Below are positions 1 through 8,532 of a DNA stretch of 33,215 nucleotides, one piece after another. Each line of letters begins with the position of its first letter. The first letter of the stretch is position 1. The notes under the pieces are model-generated. The model worked only from the letters and a program-made list of their open reading frames with translations, made no database searches and was not told where the DNA came from. The DNA comes from Chlorobium sp. (GTDB taxonomy: Bacteria; Bacteroidota; Chlorobiia; Chlorobiales; Chlorobiaceae). The DNA lies in NCBI GenBank assembly GCA_013203905.1, contig JABMPC010000002.1, positions 1 to 33,215 of the forward strand. Reading direction: 5' to 3'. The position numbers were made by a program, and so were the translations under genes.

Positions 1-112
1 AGCTTTTTCTTCGCCCGACTGAGAGGAAATTCAGCGCCGTCATGCTATTTTTAATCCGTCCCTCTGTTCCTCCTGACCACCGCACCAATGACCCTCTATA
101 CACAACACGCCC

Positions 113-1708
113 ATGACTGAAGAGATAACAACAGATGTCCTTGTAATAGGCAGCGGCATCGGAGGACTCTATTTCGCCATCCATATGGCTGAAAAGGCCA
201 ATGTTACCATCATCACCAAAAAGGATAGCTCCACCTCCAACACGAACTGGGCGCAGGGAGGCATTGCCGCCACCATGGACAGCGGTGACAGCGCCGAACT
301 TCACATCAACGACACGCTGGACGCCGGTGCAGGGCTCTGCAACCGCGACATGGTTGCAACCATGGTGAAGGAAGGACCCGAACACATCAATCGCCTCATA
401 AGCCTTGGGGTAAACTTCACAACATCCGACCATGAACACCTCCACCTCGGCAAAGAGGGGGGGCACTCAAGAAGCCGCATTGTCCATGCGCAGGACCTCA
501 CCGGACGGGAAGTAGAGAATGCACTGCTCAGGAGTGTTGAAAACCATCCCAACATCACGCTTCTGGAACACCATTTCGCCATAGAACTGCTCACCCAGCA
601 CCATCTTGGCATCAAAACCAATGACATCACCTGCTACGGCGCCTATGTACTCGACTCACGACAACGCCGCGCAAAAAAGATTCTGGCAAAAATAACCATG
701 ATTGCCTCAGGCGGACTCGGTCATGTATACCCCCACACCACCAACCCCGACATAGCCACCGGCGACGGAGTTGCCATGGCTTACCGGGCGGGAGCTGAAA
801 TAGCAAACATGGAGTTCATACAGTTTCACCCCACATCGCTCTATCACCCGAAAGCCAAATCATTCCTTATTTCCGAAGCCGTCCGTGGGTTCGGCGGCAT
901 TCTCAGGCTGAAAAACGGCCAGGAGTTCATGCACAAATACGACAAGCGCCAGAATCTTGCACCGCGCGACATCGTGGCGCGTGCCATAGACTCCGAAATC
1001 AAGAAAAGCGGTGAAGAGTGCGTCTATCTTGATGTTACCCACATTGACGCAGACAAAACACGAGAACACTTCCCGAACATCTATGAAACCTGTCTTACAT
1101 TCGGAATCGACATGACACGGGAAATGATTCCCGTGGTGCCGGCCGCGCACTACTCATGCGGAGGGGTTCGTACCAACAGCCGGGGAAGAACCACCCTGAA
1201 CCGCCTATACGCATGCGGCGAAACAAGCTGCACTGGTGTGCACGGGGCAAACCGCCTTGCCAGCAACTCGCTGCTTGAAGCACTGGTCTTTGCGTGGCGT
1301 TCATGCAACGACATTGAACAGGAACTCCCCTTGATTGAAAACAATGTCAAATTCCCTGACTGGGACGACAGCGGCACCGTCAACCCTGAAGAGAGGATTC
1401 TTGTGGCTCACAACAAACGCGAAGCGCAGCAGGTCATGAATGACTATGTGGGAATCGTACGAAGCGATCTGCGCCTGCAGCGGGCACAACGACGGATCGA
1501 CTTTCTGAAGGAAGAGACGGAATCATTTTACAAGAAAACCAAAATCACCACACAGACGCTTGAACTCCGCAACCTCATCAAGGTGGCAAGCATGATTATT
1601 GAAAGCGCCATAAAGCGCCGTGAATCAAGAGGCCTGCACTATACAACAGACTACCCGGACACCGACGACAAGCACTTTCATCAGGACACGATCCTGCGCT
1701 CATTCTGA
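113..1708 (+). CDS. nadB: L-aspartate oxidase
   Basis: Oxidises L-aspartate to iminoaspartate, the first step of de novo NAD synthesis; iminoaspartate is then used by quinolinate synthase NadA, which is not in this window. The 531-residue protein opens with a dinucleotide-binding beta-alpha-beta ([10 protein letters not shown], residues 13-22), followed by [11 protein letters not shown] (about 44-53) and [20 protein letters not shown] (about 117-135). It also carries [11 protein letters not shown] and, near residue 380, [15 protein letters not shown], all typical of the succinate dehydrogenase/fumarate reductase flavoprotein family and of NadB in particular. Length is normal for NadB. The ATG start places the FAD motif about 12 residues in, as usual. 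The preceding 112 bases show no recognisable gene. Its stop is separated by one base from the stop of convergent nadE, which acts at the last step of the same pathway. Confidence 0.95.
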   Translation: MTEEITTDVLVIGSGIGGLYFAIHMAEKANVTIITKKDSSTSNTNWAQGGIAATMDSGDSAELHINDTLDAGAGLCNRDMVATMVKEGPEHINRLISLGVNFTTSDHEHLHLGKEGGHSRSRIVHAQDLTGREVENALLRSVENHPNITLLEHHFAIELLTQHHLGIKTNDITCYGAYVLDSRQRRAKKILAKITMIASGGLGHVYPHTTNPDIATGDGVAMAYRAGAEIANMEFIQFHPTSLYHPKAKSFLISEAVRGFGGILRLKNGQEFMHKYDKRQNLAPRDIVARAIDSEIKKSGEECVYLDVTHIDADKTREHFPNIYETCLTFGIDMTREMIPVVPAAHYSCGGVRTNSRGRTTLNRLYACGETSCTGVHGANRLASNSLLEALVFAWRSCNDIEQELPLIENNVKFPDWDDSGTVNPEERILVAHNKREAQQVMNDYVGIVRSDLRLQRAQRRIDFLKEETESFYKKTKITTQTLELRNLIKVASMIIESAIKRRESRGLHYTTDYPDTDDKHFHQDTILRSF

Positions 1709-1709
1709 T

Positions 1710-2543
1710 TTACCTGATCTCCTGCCAGTCACGGGCATAGCGGAAATCAATACCAGGCGTTCGCCCCGATATTTTGGCTATCACAGGCATCAACCGCTTG
1801 TACTGGTTTCGTACAACCATCTGGCGGACCCGCCCGTAAAAAGGCTCCGGCACACCTTCAGCAAGAATCGACTCCCTGTCCATTCGAAGCTCCAGCATCT
1901 GATAGAGCAGTATGTCAACCTCTTCATAGGTGAAACCAAGATCCGCCTCGTCACTCTGCCCCTGCCACAAATCGGCTGAAGGAGCCTTGTCTATAAGGGG
2001 TGCCGGAATACCCAGATGACGGGCAAGACCACGAACCTGGCTCTTGTAAAGATCGCCGATGGGGTTGACGGCGGAAGCCATGTCGCCGAACATTGTTCCA
2101 TACCCGAGCAGCAGTTCGGTTTTATTGCTGGTTCCGGCCACAAGACAGCCGTCACGGGCAGAAACATCATAGAGAACAACCATTCTGGCGCGCGCCATAA
2201 TGTTGCCCCTTCGAAGGCGACTATCCTCAGGAATTCCGGTAAAAAAAGCATCAACAGCCGGAGAGATATCGTACTCCTCGGAACGGATGGAAAGCCGCTC
2301 CACCATCAACTCAGCATGCTCCAGACTCTCACGGCTGCTTGCCCTGTAGGGCATCTTCAGTGCCAGTACATTCTCTGCACCAAGGGCCCGGACGGCCAGC
2401 TCACAAACCACCGCAGAATCAATACCTCCGGAAAGGCCCAGCACAAGAGACTGGAAACCGAATTTCCGGATTTCATTGCGGAGGAAAGATGAAAGAATCT
2501 CCTCCACCAGCTGATAATTTAGATCAAGATCCTGAACCTTCAT
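1710..2543 (-). CDS. nadE: NH3-dependent NAD+ synthetase
   Basis: Amidates nicotinate adenine dinucleotide to NAD+ with ATP and ammonia. The protein shows the PP-loop ATP motif [12 protein letters not shown] (residues 35-46 from the ATG used here) and the family block [18 protein letters not shown] followed by [11 protein letters not shown]. No N-terminal nitrilase/glutaminase domain is present, so this is the short ammonia-using form (277 residues). I chose ATG at 2543; an in-frame GTG at 2558 would add five residues and overlap the upstream gene's stop by one base. It lies on the minus strand downstream of the Yip1-like gene at 3100-2558 and probably shares its transcript. It converges on nadB. 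Confidence 0.94.
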   Translation of the reverse strand: MKVQDLDLNYQLVEEILSSFLRNEIRKFGFQSLVLGLSGGIDSAVVCELAVRALGAENVLALKMPYRASSRESLEHAELMVERLSIRSEEYDISPAVDAFFTGIPEDSRLRRGNIMARARMVVLYDVSARDGCLVAGTSNKTELLLGYGTMFGDMASAVNPIGDLYKSQVRGLARHLGIPAPLIDKAPSADLWQGQSDEADLGFTYEEVDILLYQMLELRMDRESILAEGVPEPFYGRVRQMVVRNQYKRLMPVIAKISGRTPGIDFRYARDWQEIR

Positions 2544-2557
2544 GATATGACTGAACA

Positions 2558-3100
2558 CTAAAAATTAAACAGGCGCATGAGCGACATGGAGAGCATAAAC
2601 ACAACACTCTCTACTCCGGCAAGAAAAAATCCCGCACGAAGCATCGGCCGTCCCGAAAGGCCGAGCAGCAGAGAAAATCCATACCAGGAAATCAAAAGCG
2701 TATGGCCAAGCGCCAGAAGCGCAACCACCCAGCTCCAGAGCGGGGTAAAATAGAACAGCTCAAAGAGCCAGACGGGAGTCAGTCCATAGGCCAAAACCGT
2801 CACAACCTTCCCCTCCATCGCGGCCGGTTCATCAGGAAAAAGCAGTTTAAGCGCCCCGCCAGAAAGAAGATACAGCGCAGTAACATCAAGCAGAAACGAG
2901 GCAATGGAAAACAACATCGCCGGCCGGGGCACTCCTATCAGAGGGAATTTCAGCAACTGCACCACAGCAATAACAGGAACAGCATAGGTGCGCAGAAGAT
3001 CAACCCCCTCAGGAAACTCTCCATCCCGAACACGATTCCAGAAATTCCTGTAACGGAACATAACCGCCATCATAGCGGAAAACAACTGTTTCAGAGGCAT
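2558..3100 (-). CDS. Yip1-like multi-pass membrane protein
   Basis: Hydrophobic 180-residue protein with about five membrane segments (roughly residues 38-56, 62-86, 98-118, 121-148 and 155-176) behind a basic N-terminus. The arrangement, with a conserved-looking GLTPVW turn in the middle and a final pair of helices, resembles the Yip1/YIPF family of small inner-membrane proteins whose bacterial role is unknown. ATG start at 3100; TAG stop at 2558-2560. It sits between an EnvC-like gene upstream and nadE downstream on the same strand with short gaps (17 and about 14 bases), so the three are probably one transcript. The family call is from hydropathy and pattern only. Confidence 0.7.
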   Translation of the reverse strand: MPLKQLFSAMMAVMFRYRNFWNRVRDGEFPEGVDLLRTYAVPVIAVVQLLKFPLIGVPRPAMLFSIASFLLDVTALYLLSGGALKLLFPDEPAAMEGKVVTVLAYGLTPVWLFELFYFTPLWSWVVALLALGHTLLISWYGFSLLLGLSGRPMLRAGFFLAGVESVVFMLSMSLMRLFNF

Positions 3101-3117
3101 TGTCCTGGTAGTTTCGG

Positions 3118-4491
3118 TTACTTTCTGAGCCAGATTTCAGGGTTCTGATTCAGGCGTCCTTTCCAGATTTCAAAATGGACAATGGAGCCTCCATCAGGAT
3201 TTTTGCCTGAAGCGCCTATCACCTGCTGCGAGGAAAGAAGATCGTTCTGGGCAACCCGAATGGAGCCAAGATTCGCATACACGGTAAGATACGCCTTTGG
3301 ATGACGGATAATGACAATGTGACCGAATGTCGGCATAAAGGCAATCTTGGCAACCTTTCCACCCGAAACCGCCTTGACAGGCGTGTTTACAGGCACTGAA
3401 ATATCTATACCGTTATTGGTGGTAACAATATTGAGCTCTTTGTCCTTGAAAGGCCCGAACCTCTGCGACACCCTCCCGTTGCTCACAGGCCACGGCAACT
3501 GGCCGACAGCCTTGTCAAAATCAGCCGAAATCCGGAGCAGCTCGGGAGAATCGGGCGGAGGAGGAACAGCCCTGCCTGCCACTGCTTTGCCTGCAGCAGG
3601 TGCCGGCCTTCCGGCAGGAGCCATCCGGGCAGCCCGTCGTGCGTTTTCAGCCTCAATGGCTTTCTGCTCAGCAAGAATCAAGCCCTCAATCCGTTTCTGA
3701 AGCAACCGTCTCTTGCGGCGCGCCTCCAGAACCCGTGCAGTATCAGCTTCCCTCTCCTTCTTCAGTTTTGCAAGCGCCCGCTCTTCAGCTCTCCTGCTGG
3801 CAGCCATATTTTTCAGCTGGCGTTCCTGATCCTTCACCGCAGCAGCTTTCGCCCGATAGCTTTTCTCAAGTTCCGCACGAGAGCTCTCAAGTTGAGCAGC
3901 GGCCACCTGCAGCTTATTGACATCGTGATGGACGGCACGGGAAAAAAAGCCAATATAGTGTACGCGCACCAGCACTTCATTCACCGAACCAGCAGAAAAC
4001 AACCGGCCAACATCCCTGTTGCGTGCATTTTTATACACGGAAACTGCCGTTCGACTGAACCCATCGGAAACTGTTCCATACACCCGTCTATTGGACTGCA
4101 ACTCTCCCTGGAGACGGCCAATATCGCGATCAAGCACCTTCAGATATCGTTGATTTTCACTGATCAGCTTTCCCAGAACCTTGATCTTCTTTCGTATGCC
4201 CTCCACCTGCCGCTGCGACTGTTTTTGCTTTCGTGCGGTGGAATTCAGCTTCGACTGATACTCCTGAAGCTGTTTTTTCAAGCTGTTGAGATTGGCCTCA
4301 ACAGCCTGTCGTTCCTGTTTGATTTTCTGGAGTTCACGGCTCTCAGCAGCTGATGCGGAACGCATCGAGGTAACCCCCGGCTGGCAGACAGGCAGAACAA
4401 CAAAAAGAATCAACAGACTGACAAGTCGTCCCCAAAAACGGGAAAGAAGGATGCCTCTGAGGGAGAATCCATGCAAAGCCAAATCGTTCAC
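3118..4491 (-). CDS. EnvC-like murein hydrolase activator (degenerate M23/LytM domain)
   Basis: Predicted envelope protein of 457 residues. The N-terminus has a basic stretch and a hydrophobic segment (about residues 20-40) followed by a small-residue run ending ASA, consistent with a signal peptide or anchor. Residues about 50-285 are rich in Lys, Gln, Glu and Arg in heptad-like order (coiled coil). An Ala/Pro linker follows (about 290-315). The C-terminal 100 residues are an M23/LytM domain ([12 protein letters not shown] from 361; [17 protein letters not shown] near the end). Two zinc ligands of active M23 enzymes are missing: Asn359 stands where the first His of HxGxD is expected, and Ile437 replaces the first His of HxH, while Asp363 and His439 remain. 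This pattern matches EnvC/NlpD-type proteins that activate amidases rather than cut peptidoglycan. Diverges from murA. Confidence 0.85.
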   Translation of the reverse strand: MNDLALHGFSLRGILLSRFWGRLVSLLILFVVLPVCQPGVTSMRSASAAESRELQKIKQERQAVEANLNSLKKQLQEYQSKLNSTARKQKQSQRQVEGIRKKIKVLGKLISENQRYLKVLDRDIGRLQGELQSNRRVYGTVSDGFSRTAVSVYKNARNRDVGRLFSAGSVNEVLVRVHYIGFFSRAVHHDVNKLQVAAAQLESSRAELEKSYRAKAAAVKDQERQLKNMAASRRAEERALAKLKKEREADTARVLEARRKRRLLQKRIEGLILAEQKAIEAENARRAARMAPAGRPAPAAGKAVAGRAVPPPPDSPELLRISADFDKAVGQLPWPVSNGRVSQRFGPFKDKELNIVTTNNGIDISVPVNTPVKAVSGGKVAKIAFMPTFGHIVIIRHPKAYLTVYANLGSIRVAQNDLLSSQQVIGASGKNPDGGSIVHFEIWKGRLNQNPEIWLRK

Positions 4492-4628
4492 TGTGCGGTA
4501 AAACGGTTATAGTGTGTACATATCTGTTTCAAGGTACAGCATTAAATCTTTTCTTCGCAAAGAGCCCATCAAAAAAATTAATTTGTTATACATTCCCTTT
4601 TTGCATCGAAGCAAACAAGCACATATTC

Positions 4629-5903
4629 ATGGACAAACTTGTCATACAGGGCGGAACCCGACTTGAAGGAACCATTACCGCCTCAGGATCTAAAAACTCC
4701 TCACTGCCCATCATCGCTGCAACGCTTCTGACTGGCAAGAGCCCTTTTCAGCTGCACCGGATTCCCGACCTGAAGGACATTGCAACCTTCCGCTCTCTGC
4801 TTCACCATCTGGGAGCCGAAAGCACCTTTGCCGATGGCATTCTTGAAATCTCGACCCAAAAGGTTCAAAGCGCCCGGGCCCCCTACGAGCTGGTAAAAAA
4901 AATGAGGGCCTCCATCTATGTGCTCGGCCCGCTCCTGGCACGCTTTGGCCATGCAGAAGTCTCACTGCCGGGAGGCTGCGCCTTCGGACCGCGACCAATC
5001 GATTTACACCTCATGGCCATGGAACGGCTCGGGGCCACAATCACCATTAAAACCGGCTTCATTGAGGCCACAACGAACGGCAAACGGCTCCGGGGCGGAC
5101 AGATTGACTTTCCTGTATCATCCGTAGGAGCAACCGGCAACGCCCTCATGGCCGCCGCACTGGCAGAGGGAACCACAACCATCACCAACGCTGCAGCCGA
5201 ACCTGAAATAGAGGCGCTCTGTCATTTTCTGGTTGCAATGGGCTCCCCCATCACCGGCATCGGCACAACAACACTGGCAATCGAAGGACAGCCAACACTC
5301 CAGCCGGTTGCATTCAACAATGTATTCGACCGCATTGAAGCGGGAACGCTGCTTGCCGCCGCAGCAATCACCGGAGGCTCCATAACCCTCAACGACACTG
5401 AACCCGAACAAATGCAGGCGGTTCTTGAGGCATTCTCCCAGGCAGGCTGCACGGTAAGCACGAACGGAAACAGCATCTCACTGGAAAGCCCGCGCACCCT
5501 CCAACCCGTCAACATCACAGCAGAACCCTATCCTGCATTTCCCACAGACATGCAGGCCCAATGGATGGCACTCATGACACAGGCAAAAGGAACCAGCCTC
5601 ATTACCGACCATATCTACCACGAACGGTTCAACCATATTCCCGAACTGAACCGGCTTGGAGCACATATCGACATCACCAGCAACCAGGCAATTGTTCATG
5701 GCCCGCAACACCTTTCGGGCACAAAGGTCATGTCCACAGACCTGAGGGCATCGGCAAGCCTTGTTCTTGCAGGTCTTGTAGCAGAAGGAACCACGGAGGT
5801 GCTCCGGGTCTACCACCTCGACCGGGGTTATGAGCGCATAGAAGAAAAGCTCTGCCGTCTTGGAGCCAGAATAGAACGGCAGAAATACGATGAATTTTCA
5901 TAA
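4629..5903 (+). CDS. murA: UDP-N-acetylglucosamine 1-carboxyvinyltransferase
   Basis: Transfers enolpyruvate from PEP to UDP-GlcNAc, the first committed step of peptidoglycan synthesis in the cytoplasm. The protein of 424 residues has the EPSP-synthase-like double domain. Lys22-Asn23 lie in [11 protein letters not shown], and the fosfomycin-target Cys is Cys117 in the loop [13 protein letters not shown]. Other family blocks are [34 protein letters not shown] and [18 protein letters not shown]. The open frame continues upstream to 4512, but residues before the ATG at 4629 look non-coding and the ATG gives the standard MurA N-terminus. It diverges from the EnvC-like gene, so both promoters must lie in 4492-4628. 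A tRNA cluster follows. Confidence 0.96.
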   Translation: MDKLVIQGGTRLEGTITASGSKNSSLPIIAATLLTGKSPFQLHRIPDLKDIATFRSLLHHLGAESTFADGILEISTQKVQSARAPYELVKKMRASIYVLGPLLARFGHAEVSLPGGCAFGPRPIDLHLMAMERLGATITIKTGFIEATTNGKRLRGGQIDFPVSSVGATGNALMAAALAEGTTTITNAAAEPEIEALCHFLVAMGSPITGIGTTTLAIEGQPTLQPVAFNNVFDRIEAGTLLAAAAITGGSITLNDTEPEQMQAVLEAFSQAGCTVSTNGNSISLESPRTLQPVNITAEPYPAFPTDMQAQWMALMTQAKGTSLITDHIYHERFNHIPELNRLGAHIDITSNQAIVHGPQHLSGTKVMSTDLRASASLVLAGLVAEGTTEVLRVYHLDRGYERIEEKLCRLGARIERQKYDEFS

Positions 5904-5937
5904 TCACAACATTAAGCAAAAAAAACGAAGCAAACCT

Positions 5938-5965
5938 TTGCATTTAATCGTTCAGGTATTATATT
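5938..5965 (+). promoter_or_regulatory. Putative sigma-70-type promoter of the tRNA cluster
   Basis: TTGCAT (5938-5943) and TATATT (5960-5965) are separated by 16 bases and lie 25 bases before the first tRNA. The surrounding 87-base gap after murA is A/T-rich. The boxes are imperfect, so this is a suggestion from spacing and position only. Confidence 0.4.
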
Positions 5966-5990
5966 AACTCCCTCTAAAGCCAAGCGTTGA

Positions 5991-6064
5991 GGGCCCTTAG
6001 CTCAGTTGGTCAGAGCAAGCGACTCATAATCGCTGGGTCGTAGGTTCAAGTCCTACAGGGCCCA
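5991..6064 (+). tRNA. tRNA with CAT anticodon (Ile2, lysidine-modified, or elongator Met)
   Basis: Complete cloverleaf: acceptor GGGCCCT pairs with AGGGCCC, D stem GCTC/GAGC, anticodon stem AGCGA/TCGCT with CAT at 6025-6027, T stem GTAGG/CCTAC with loop TTCAAGT, discriminator A6064. CCA is not encoded. The body closely resembles bacterial tRNA-Ile2 (TTAGCTCAG start, GACTCATAATCGCT anticodon arm, GGTCG variable loop), in which TilS converts C34 to lysidine so that AUA is read. Elongator Met has a similar arm, so the identity is not certain; initiator Met is excluded because the first acceptor pair G-C is intact and the GGG/CCC anticodon stem is absent. Confidence 0.93.
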
Positions 6065-6100
6065 CTGGTTATCTGGTTTAAGAGAAAGCATTTACTACCT

Positions 6101-6174
6101 GGCGTGTTCGTCTAGTGGCCCAGGACATCGCCCTCTCACGGCGAAGATCACGGGTTCGAATCCCGTACACGCTA
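6101..6174 (+). tRNA. tRNA-Glu (CTC)
   Basis: Acceptor GGCGTGT (6101-6107) pairs with ACACGCT (6167-6173). The D arm GTCTAG..GGAC is typical of tRNA-Glu, the anticodon stem is TCGCC/GGCGA with CTC at 6135-6137, and the T stem is ACGGG/CCCGT. The first acceptor pair is G6101-T6173, a G-U wobble at position 1:72, and the discriminator is A6174. CCA is not encoded. Charged tRNA-Glu also feeds tetrapyrrole synthesis through the C5 pathway in this lineage, although the TTC isoacceptor usually does most of that work. Confidence 0.94.
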
Positions 6175-6183
6175 CAACAACAC

Positions 6184-6214
6184 AAAGGCCCGGCAACACA
6201 ATCGCCGGGCCTTT
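6184..6214 (+). terminator. Hairpin between tRNA-Glu and tRNA-Arg
   Basis: AAAGGCCCGGC (6184-6194) is perfectly complementary to GCCGGGCCTTT (6204-6214), giving an 11-bp GC-rich stem with a 9-base loop. Only three T follow, and the next tRNA starts seven bases later, so it may act as a partial terminator or a processing signal that splits the four-tRNA transcript. Confidence 0.55.
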
Positions 6215-6221
6215 GAACAAT

Positions 6222-6295
6222 GCACCCGTAGCTCAACTGGATAGAGTATCTGACTACGAATCAGACGGTTAGAGGTTCGAATCCTCTCGGGTGCA
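6222..6295 (+). tRNA. tRNA-Arg (ACG)
   Basis: Acceptor GCACCCG pairs with CGGGTGC (6288-6294), D arm GCTCAACTGGATAGAGT, anticodon stem TCTGA/TCAGA with ACG at 6256-6258, T stem AGAGG/CCTCT, discriminator A6295. A34 is expected to be deaminated to inosine by TadA so that CGU, CGC and CGA are read. CCA is not encoded. Confidence 0.95.
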
Positions 6296-6308
6296 CAAAC
6301 AGCTCTTT

Positions 6309-6380
6309 TGAGGAGTGGCCAAATGGTAAGGCTCCTGATTCTGGATCAGGCAACTGCAGGTTCGAGTCCTGCCTCCTCAG
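6309..6380 (+). tRNA. tRNA-Gln (CTG)
   Basis: Acceptor TGAGGAG (6309-6315) pairs with CTCCTCA (6373-6379); the weak first pair U1-A72 and discriminator G6380 are characteristic of bacterial tRNA-Gln. Anticodon loop TTCTGGA has CTG at 6341-6343. The T stem GCAGG/CCTGC is complete. CCA is not encoded. It is the last gene of the cluster and is followed directly by a terminator. Confidence 0.95.
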
Positions 6381-6384
6381 CTCT

Positions 6385-6419
6385 AAAACCCCACAATACA
6401 ATGTATTGTGGGGTTTTTT
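6385..6419 (+). terminator. Rho-independent terminator of the tRNA cluster
   Basis: A 15-bp perfect stem pairs 6385-6399 with 6403-6417 (core CCCCACAATAC / GTATTGTGGGG), with a 3-base loop AAT and a T run at 6414-6419. It begins five bases after tRNA-Gln. Confidence 0.9.
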
Positions 6420-6428
6420 CGCTTCCCA

Positions 6429-6687
6429 AAAGTAGGGGACGTTGTTGATTATCGCAAATAACCTTCAGAGAATCGAAGTGGCGAAGTTCCCTTTTTGAGA
6501 AAAAAATTACCTACTATGGTGTATCACTAGCCGGGACTGCACCTCAATGCAAAACTCGGGGTAACGATGGCTGCTACCGTCAAGAAAAAATAAAGGCTGT
6601 TGCGCTATACATAGATGAATCAACGATAGCTACTGTATTTCTGTTTGATGCACGCTATTTGCGTTAATCAACAACGTCACCTAGTTT
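6429..6687. mobile_element. 259-bp non-coding element with 32-bp terminal inverted repeats (MITE-like)
   Basis: Left end 6429-6460 and the reverse complement of right end 6656-6687 agree at 29 of 32 positions; the shared core is GACGTTGTTGATTA followed after one mismatch by CGCAAATA. The 195 bases between the ends contain no open frame I can support and no recognisable transposase remnant. The size and structure fit a miniature inverted-repeat element mobilised in trans, but no clear target-site duplication was found. The right end stops three bases before the ATG at 6691. This element fills most of the gene-free stretch 6381-6690; the rest is the tRNA terminator. Confidence 0.65.
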
Positions 6688-6690
6688 CTT

Positions 6691-7161
6691 ATGAAATTCA
6701 TCCGCCGGCCGGCGTCCGCATCTCCCCTTCTTGACATTGTTGCCGGAGGGGAAGGACTCTACACCGAATTCAAACTCAAGGTGCATTCACCACCGAAAGT
6801 GGCCAAACCCATTGCCGCTTTCGCCAATACTCTTGGCGGTACCATACTGGTAGGTGTGGATGATGACGGCAGCATTAAAGGGATACACAGCGAAAAAGAG
6901 GCGCTTGAAATTATCCATGACGCCGTGAAGTATCACATTGACCCGGTTCCCGACATCAGTGCCTATGTAGAAATTTTCCGTAAACGGCTGGTGCTGGTCG
7001 TCATTGTCCCCGAAAGCACATCCAAGCCTCATGTTCACAGCAAAGAGCCGGCTGGTGGCGCCCGCGGAACCCAAGGGGTCATAAAAAAAATCTACATCAG
7101 GGAAGGAAGCCACAGCAAAGCGCTTGCTGAGGGAGCAGACAACATTGACTGGAGCGGGTAA
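6691..7161 (+). CDS. AlbA_2/Schlafen-type putative DNA-binding domain protein
   Basis: A 156-residue protein built almost entirely of one AlbA_2 (divergent AAA-4, Schlafen-like) domain. The E..YTEFKLK start near residue 25-32 is followed by the hallmark AFANTLGGTILVGVDDDGSIKG (about 44-65) and, after a helix, by the strand RLVLVVIVPESTSKPHVH. Longer family members add a C-terminal ATPase or winged-helix regulator domain, which is absent here. Family members are thought to bind nucleic acid; a specific role cannot be given. The TIR element ends at 6687, so any promoter and leader must lie within that element. No Shine-Dalgarno site is visible. Confidence 0.85.
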   Translation: MKFIRRPASASPLLDIVAGGEGLYTEFKLKVHSPPKVAKPIAAFANTLGGTILVGVDDDGSIKGIHSEKEALEIIHDAVKYHIDPVPDISAYVEIFRKRLVLVVIVPESTSKPHVHSKEPAGGARGTQGVIKKIYIREGSHSKALAEGADNIDWSG

Positions 7162-7206
7162 ACAACAAACATATACAGTAACCACAAAACAACAACAAAA
7201 ACATAT

Positions 7207-7253
7207 ATTGTCTGTATAATAGGCGGTTCAACCCCAAAACTCATACAGACAAT
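7207..7253 (+). promoter_or_regulatory. -10 box and start codon enclosed by an 11-bp inverted repeat
   Basis: ATTGTCTGTAT (7207-7217) is the exact reverse complement of ATACAGACAAT (7243-7253), with 25 bases between. The left arm overlaps a perfect TATAAT (7215-7220) and the right arm covers the AT of the ATG at 7252. No good -35 box is seen. It could be an operator bound as DNA or an RNA hairpin closing the start codon. Confidence 0.55.
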
Positions 7254-8532
7254 GAAACCCATCTGTATCAACGGCTACTGCTTTGATCGTATTCACCTCT
7301 GGATACAGTATCACAAGAGCATACCTCTTTTTATTGAAGTCGTCGTCGAGGTCTTCTACCCTAAAAACCGCCAGGCAGAGGGGCTGGTCATGTTCAATCA
7401 CGGGTTTCTCATAGGGAACGACCTCCTCTACTACCCCAAAAAAATCCTTGGCGCACTCCTCAACGATAACCCCCTTTTCGGCATCAACCCTTCGTATTAT
7501 TACAATTACAGCTGCGCTGCTGCCGAAAACAACTGGGCAATGGCATTTATCAGTGCATCCCACTCACAAGGGACCGGCCTTCCGGCAATTGACATCGGCG
7601 GCAATCCGAGAGTGGGTCAGGAGGCCTATGCTGCTGCATCCTATCTGATCAGATACGGCGTAACCGATTTTTTTTACCGGGAAGAAGAGCGCGGCAGGAA
7701 CCAGCCGTTTTTTGATTGCAACCTTCCAGAGCAATCCCGCTTCATGACATCCAACAAGGTCATTTTTGCCGGCCACTCGGTTGGCGGGGCACATGCTCAG
7801 GCAGCTGCCTGCGGGTTCGGTAAGCTTCAGGAAATTGGTGAAAAAACCGGAAAGCCCTTCAACCCGATACTCTATGACCGGGAGTTTCTGCCCGCATCAA
7901 CCGAACCCCTTTCAGAGTGGAATCCAGCACACAGAGCCTCTCCGGTCGGGCTGCTGCAGCTCTCACCGGTTGACCAGAAGTTCCCCCTCGTCGCCCCTGG
8001 AATGAAGCCTTACAGGGAGGCGCTTTCCCTCAAGCCGATGCCGATGGTGATGACGGTTGGAGAATGTGACTGCCCTGGCCTCCTCAGCTCAACTCCCCCG
8101 GCATGGCGGGAGAAAACTGACGAACCCTCACAATTCAACCAGCTCGCTCCTGAAGGAGGTAACTCGTGGGCTGTAGCGACAAGAATCGCAAAAGGCAGCC
8201 ACTGTGGCTATCTGACGGAACCCGACACTCTCTGCCAGGTTAGCGACAGCCAGAAAGAGTGCCTCCTCTGCCCCGGCATTGACACCTACCAGCCGGACGG
8301 CGATGAAACCGCTTTTACGACTGAACTCTTCAGACGCTTTATCGCACTGTATTCCAATAGCAGCGAAGAAAAAGGCAGCCGCAGCAAGTGGCTTACGAGC
8401 CCGTTCATCTCCTGGCTGAACACACAGAGCCCAGACGGAAAAGTGAAGCTGCTCCCGTTCAGGAGCGGGCAGTATATTGACTATGCAGGGGCAGAAACCA
8501 TCCGGAAGGCTCAGGGTGCCGGAATGCCGTAG
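7252..8532 (+). CDS. Alpha/beta hydrolase of unknown substrate
   Basis: A 426-residue protein with alpha/beta hydrolase signs: strand plus oxyanion turn GLVMFNHGF (about residues 44-52) and the nucleophile elbow GHSVGG with Ser176 ([20 protein letters not shown]). A later [14 protein letters not shown] and [11 protein letters not shown] may hold the acid and His of the triad. There is no signal peptide. The cysteine content is fairly high. The overall layout resembles PET-hydrolase/chlorophyllase-like lipases, but no substrate can be read from sequence. An inverted repeat covers its start codon. Its last 22 bases overlap the 3' end of the convergent epimerase gene. Confidence 0.78.
   Translation: MKPICINGYCFDRIHLWIQYHKSIPLFIEVVVEVFYPKNRQAEGLVMFNHGFLIGNDLLYYPKKILGALLNDNPLFGINPSYYYNYSCAAAENNWAMAFISASHSQGTGLPAIDIGGNPRVGQEAYAAASYLIRYGVTDFFYREEERGRNQPFFDCNLPEQSRFMTSNKVIFAGHSVGGAHAQAAACGFGKLQEIGEKTGKPFNPILYDREFLPASTEPLSEWNPAHRASPVGLLQLSPVDQKFPLVAPGMKPYREALSLKPMPMVMTVGECDCPGLLSSTPPAWREKTDEPSQFNQLAPEGGNSWAVATRIAKGSHCGYLTEPDTLCQVSDSQKECLLCPGIDTYQPDGDETAFTTELFRRFIALYSNSSEEKGSRSKWLTSPFISWLNTQSPDGKVKLLPFRSGQYIDYAGAETIRKAQGAGMP

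Noticed and set aside
1-54. Open frame at the left edge ending TAA at 52-54
   Set aside because: Only 17 codons are visible with no family signal; it could be the end of a gene or chance.
4512-4628. In-frame N-terminal extension of MurA
   Set aside because: The 39 added residues are unlike MurA and cover the divergent promoter region; ATG 4629 gives the standard N-terminus.
6461-6655. Possible structured RNA or CRISPR-like leader in the interior of the TIR element
   Set aside because: No direct repeats with spacers and no recognisable RNA family; the terminal inverted repeats explain the structure more simply.
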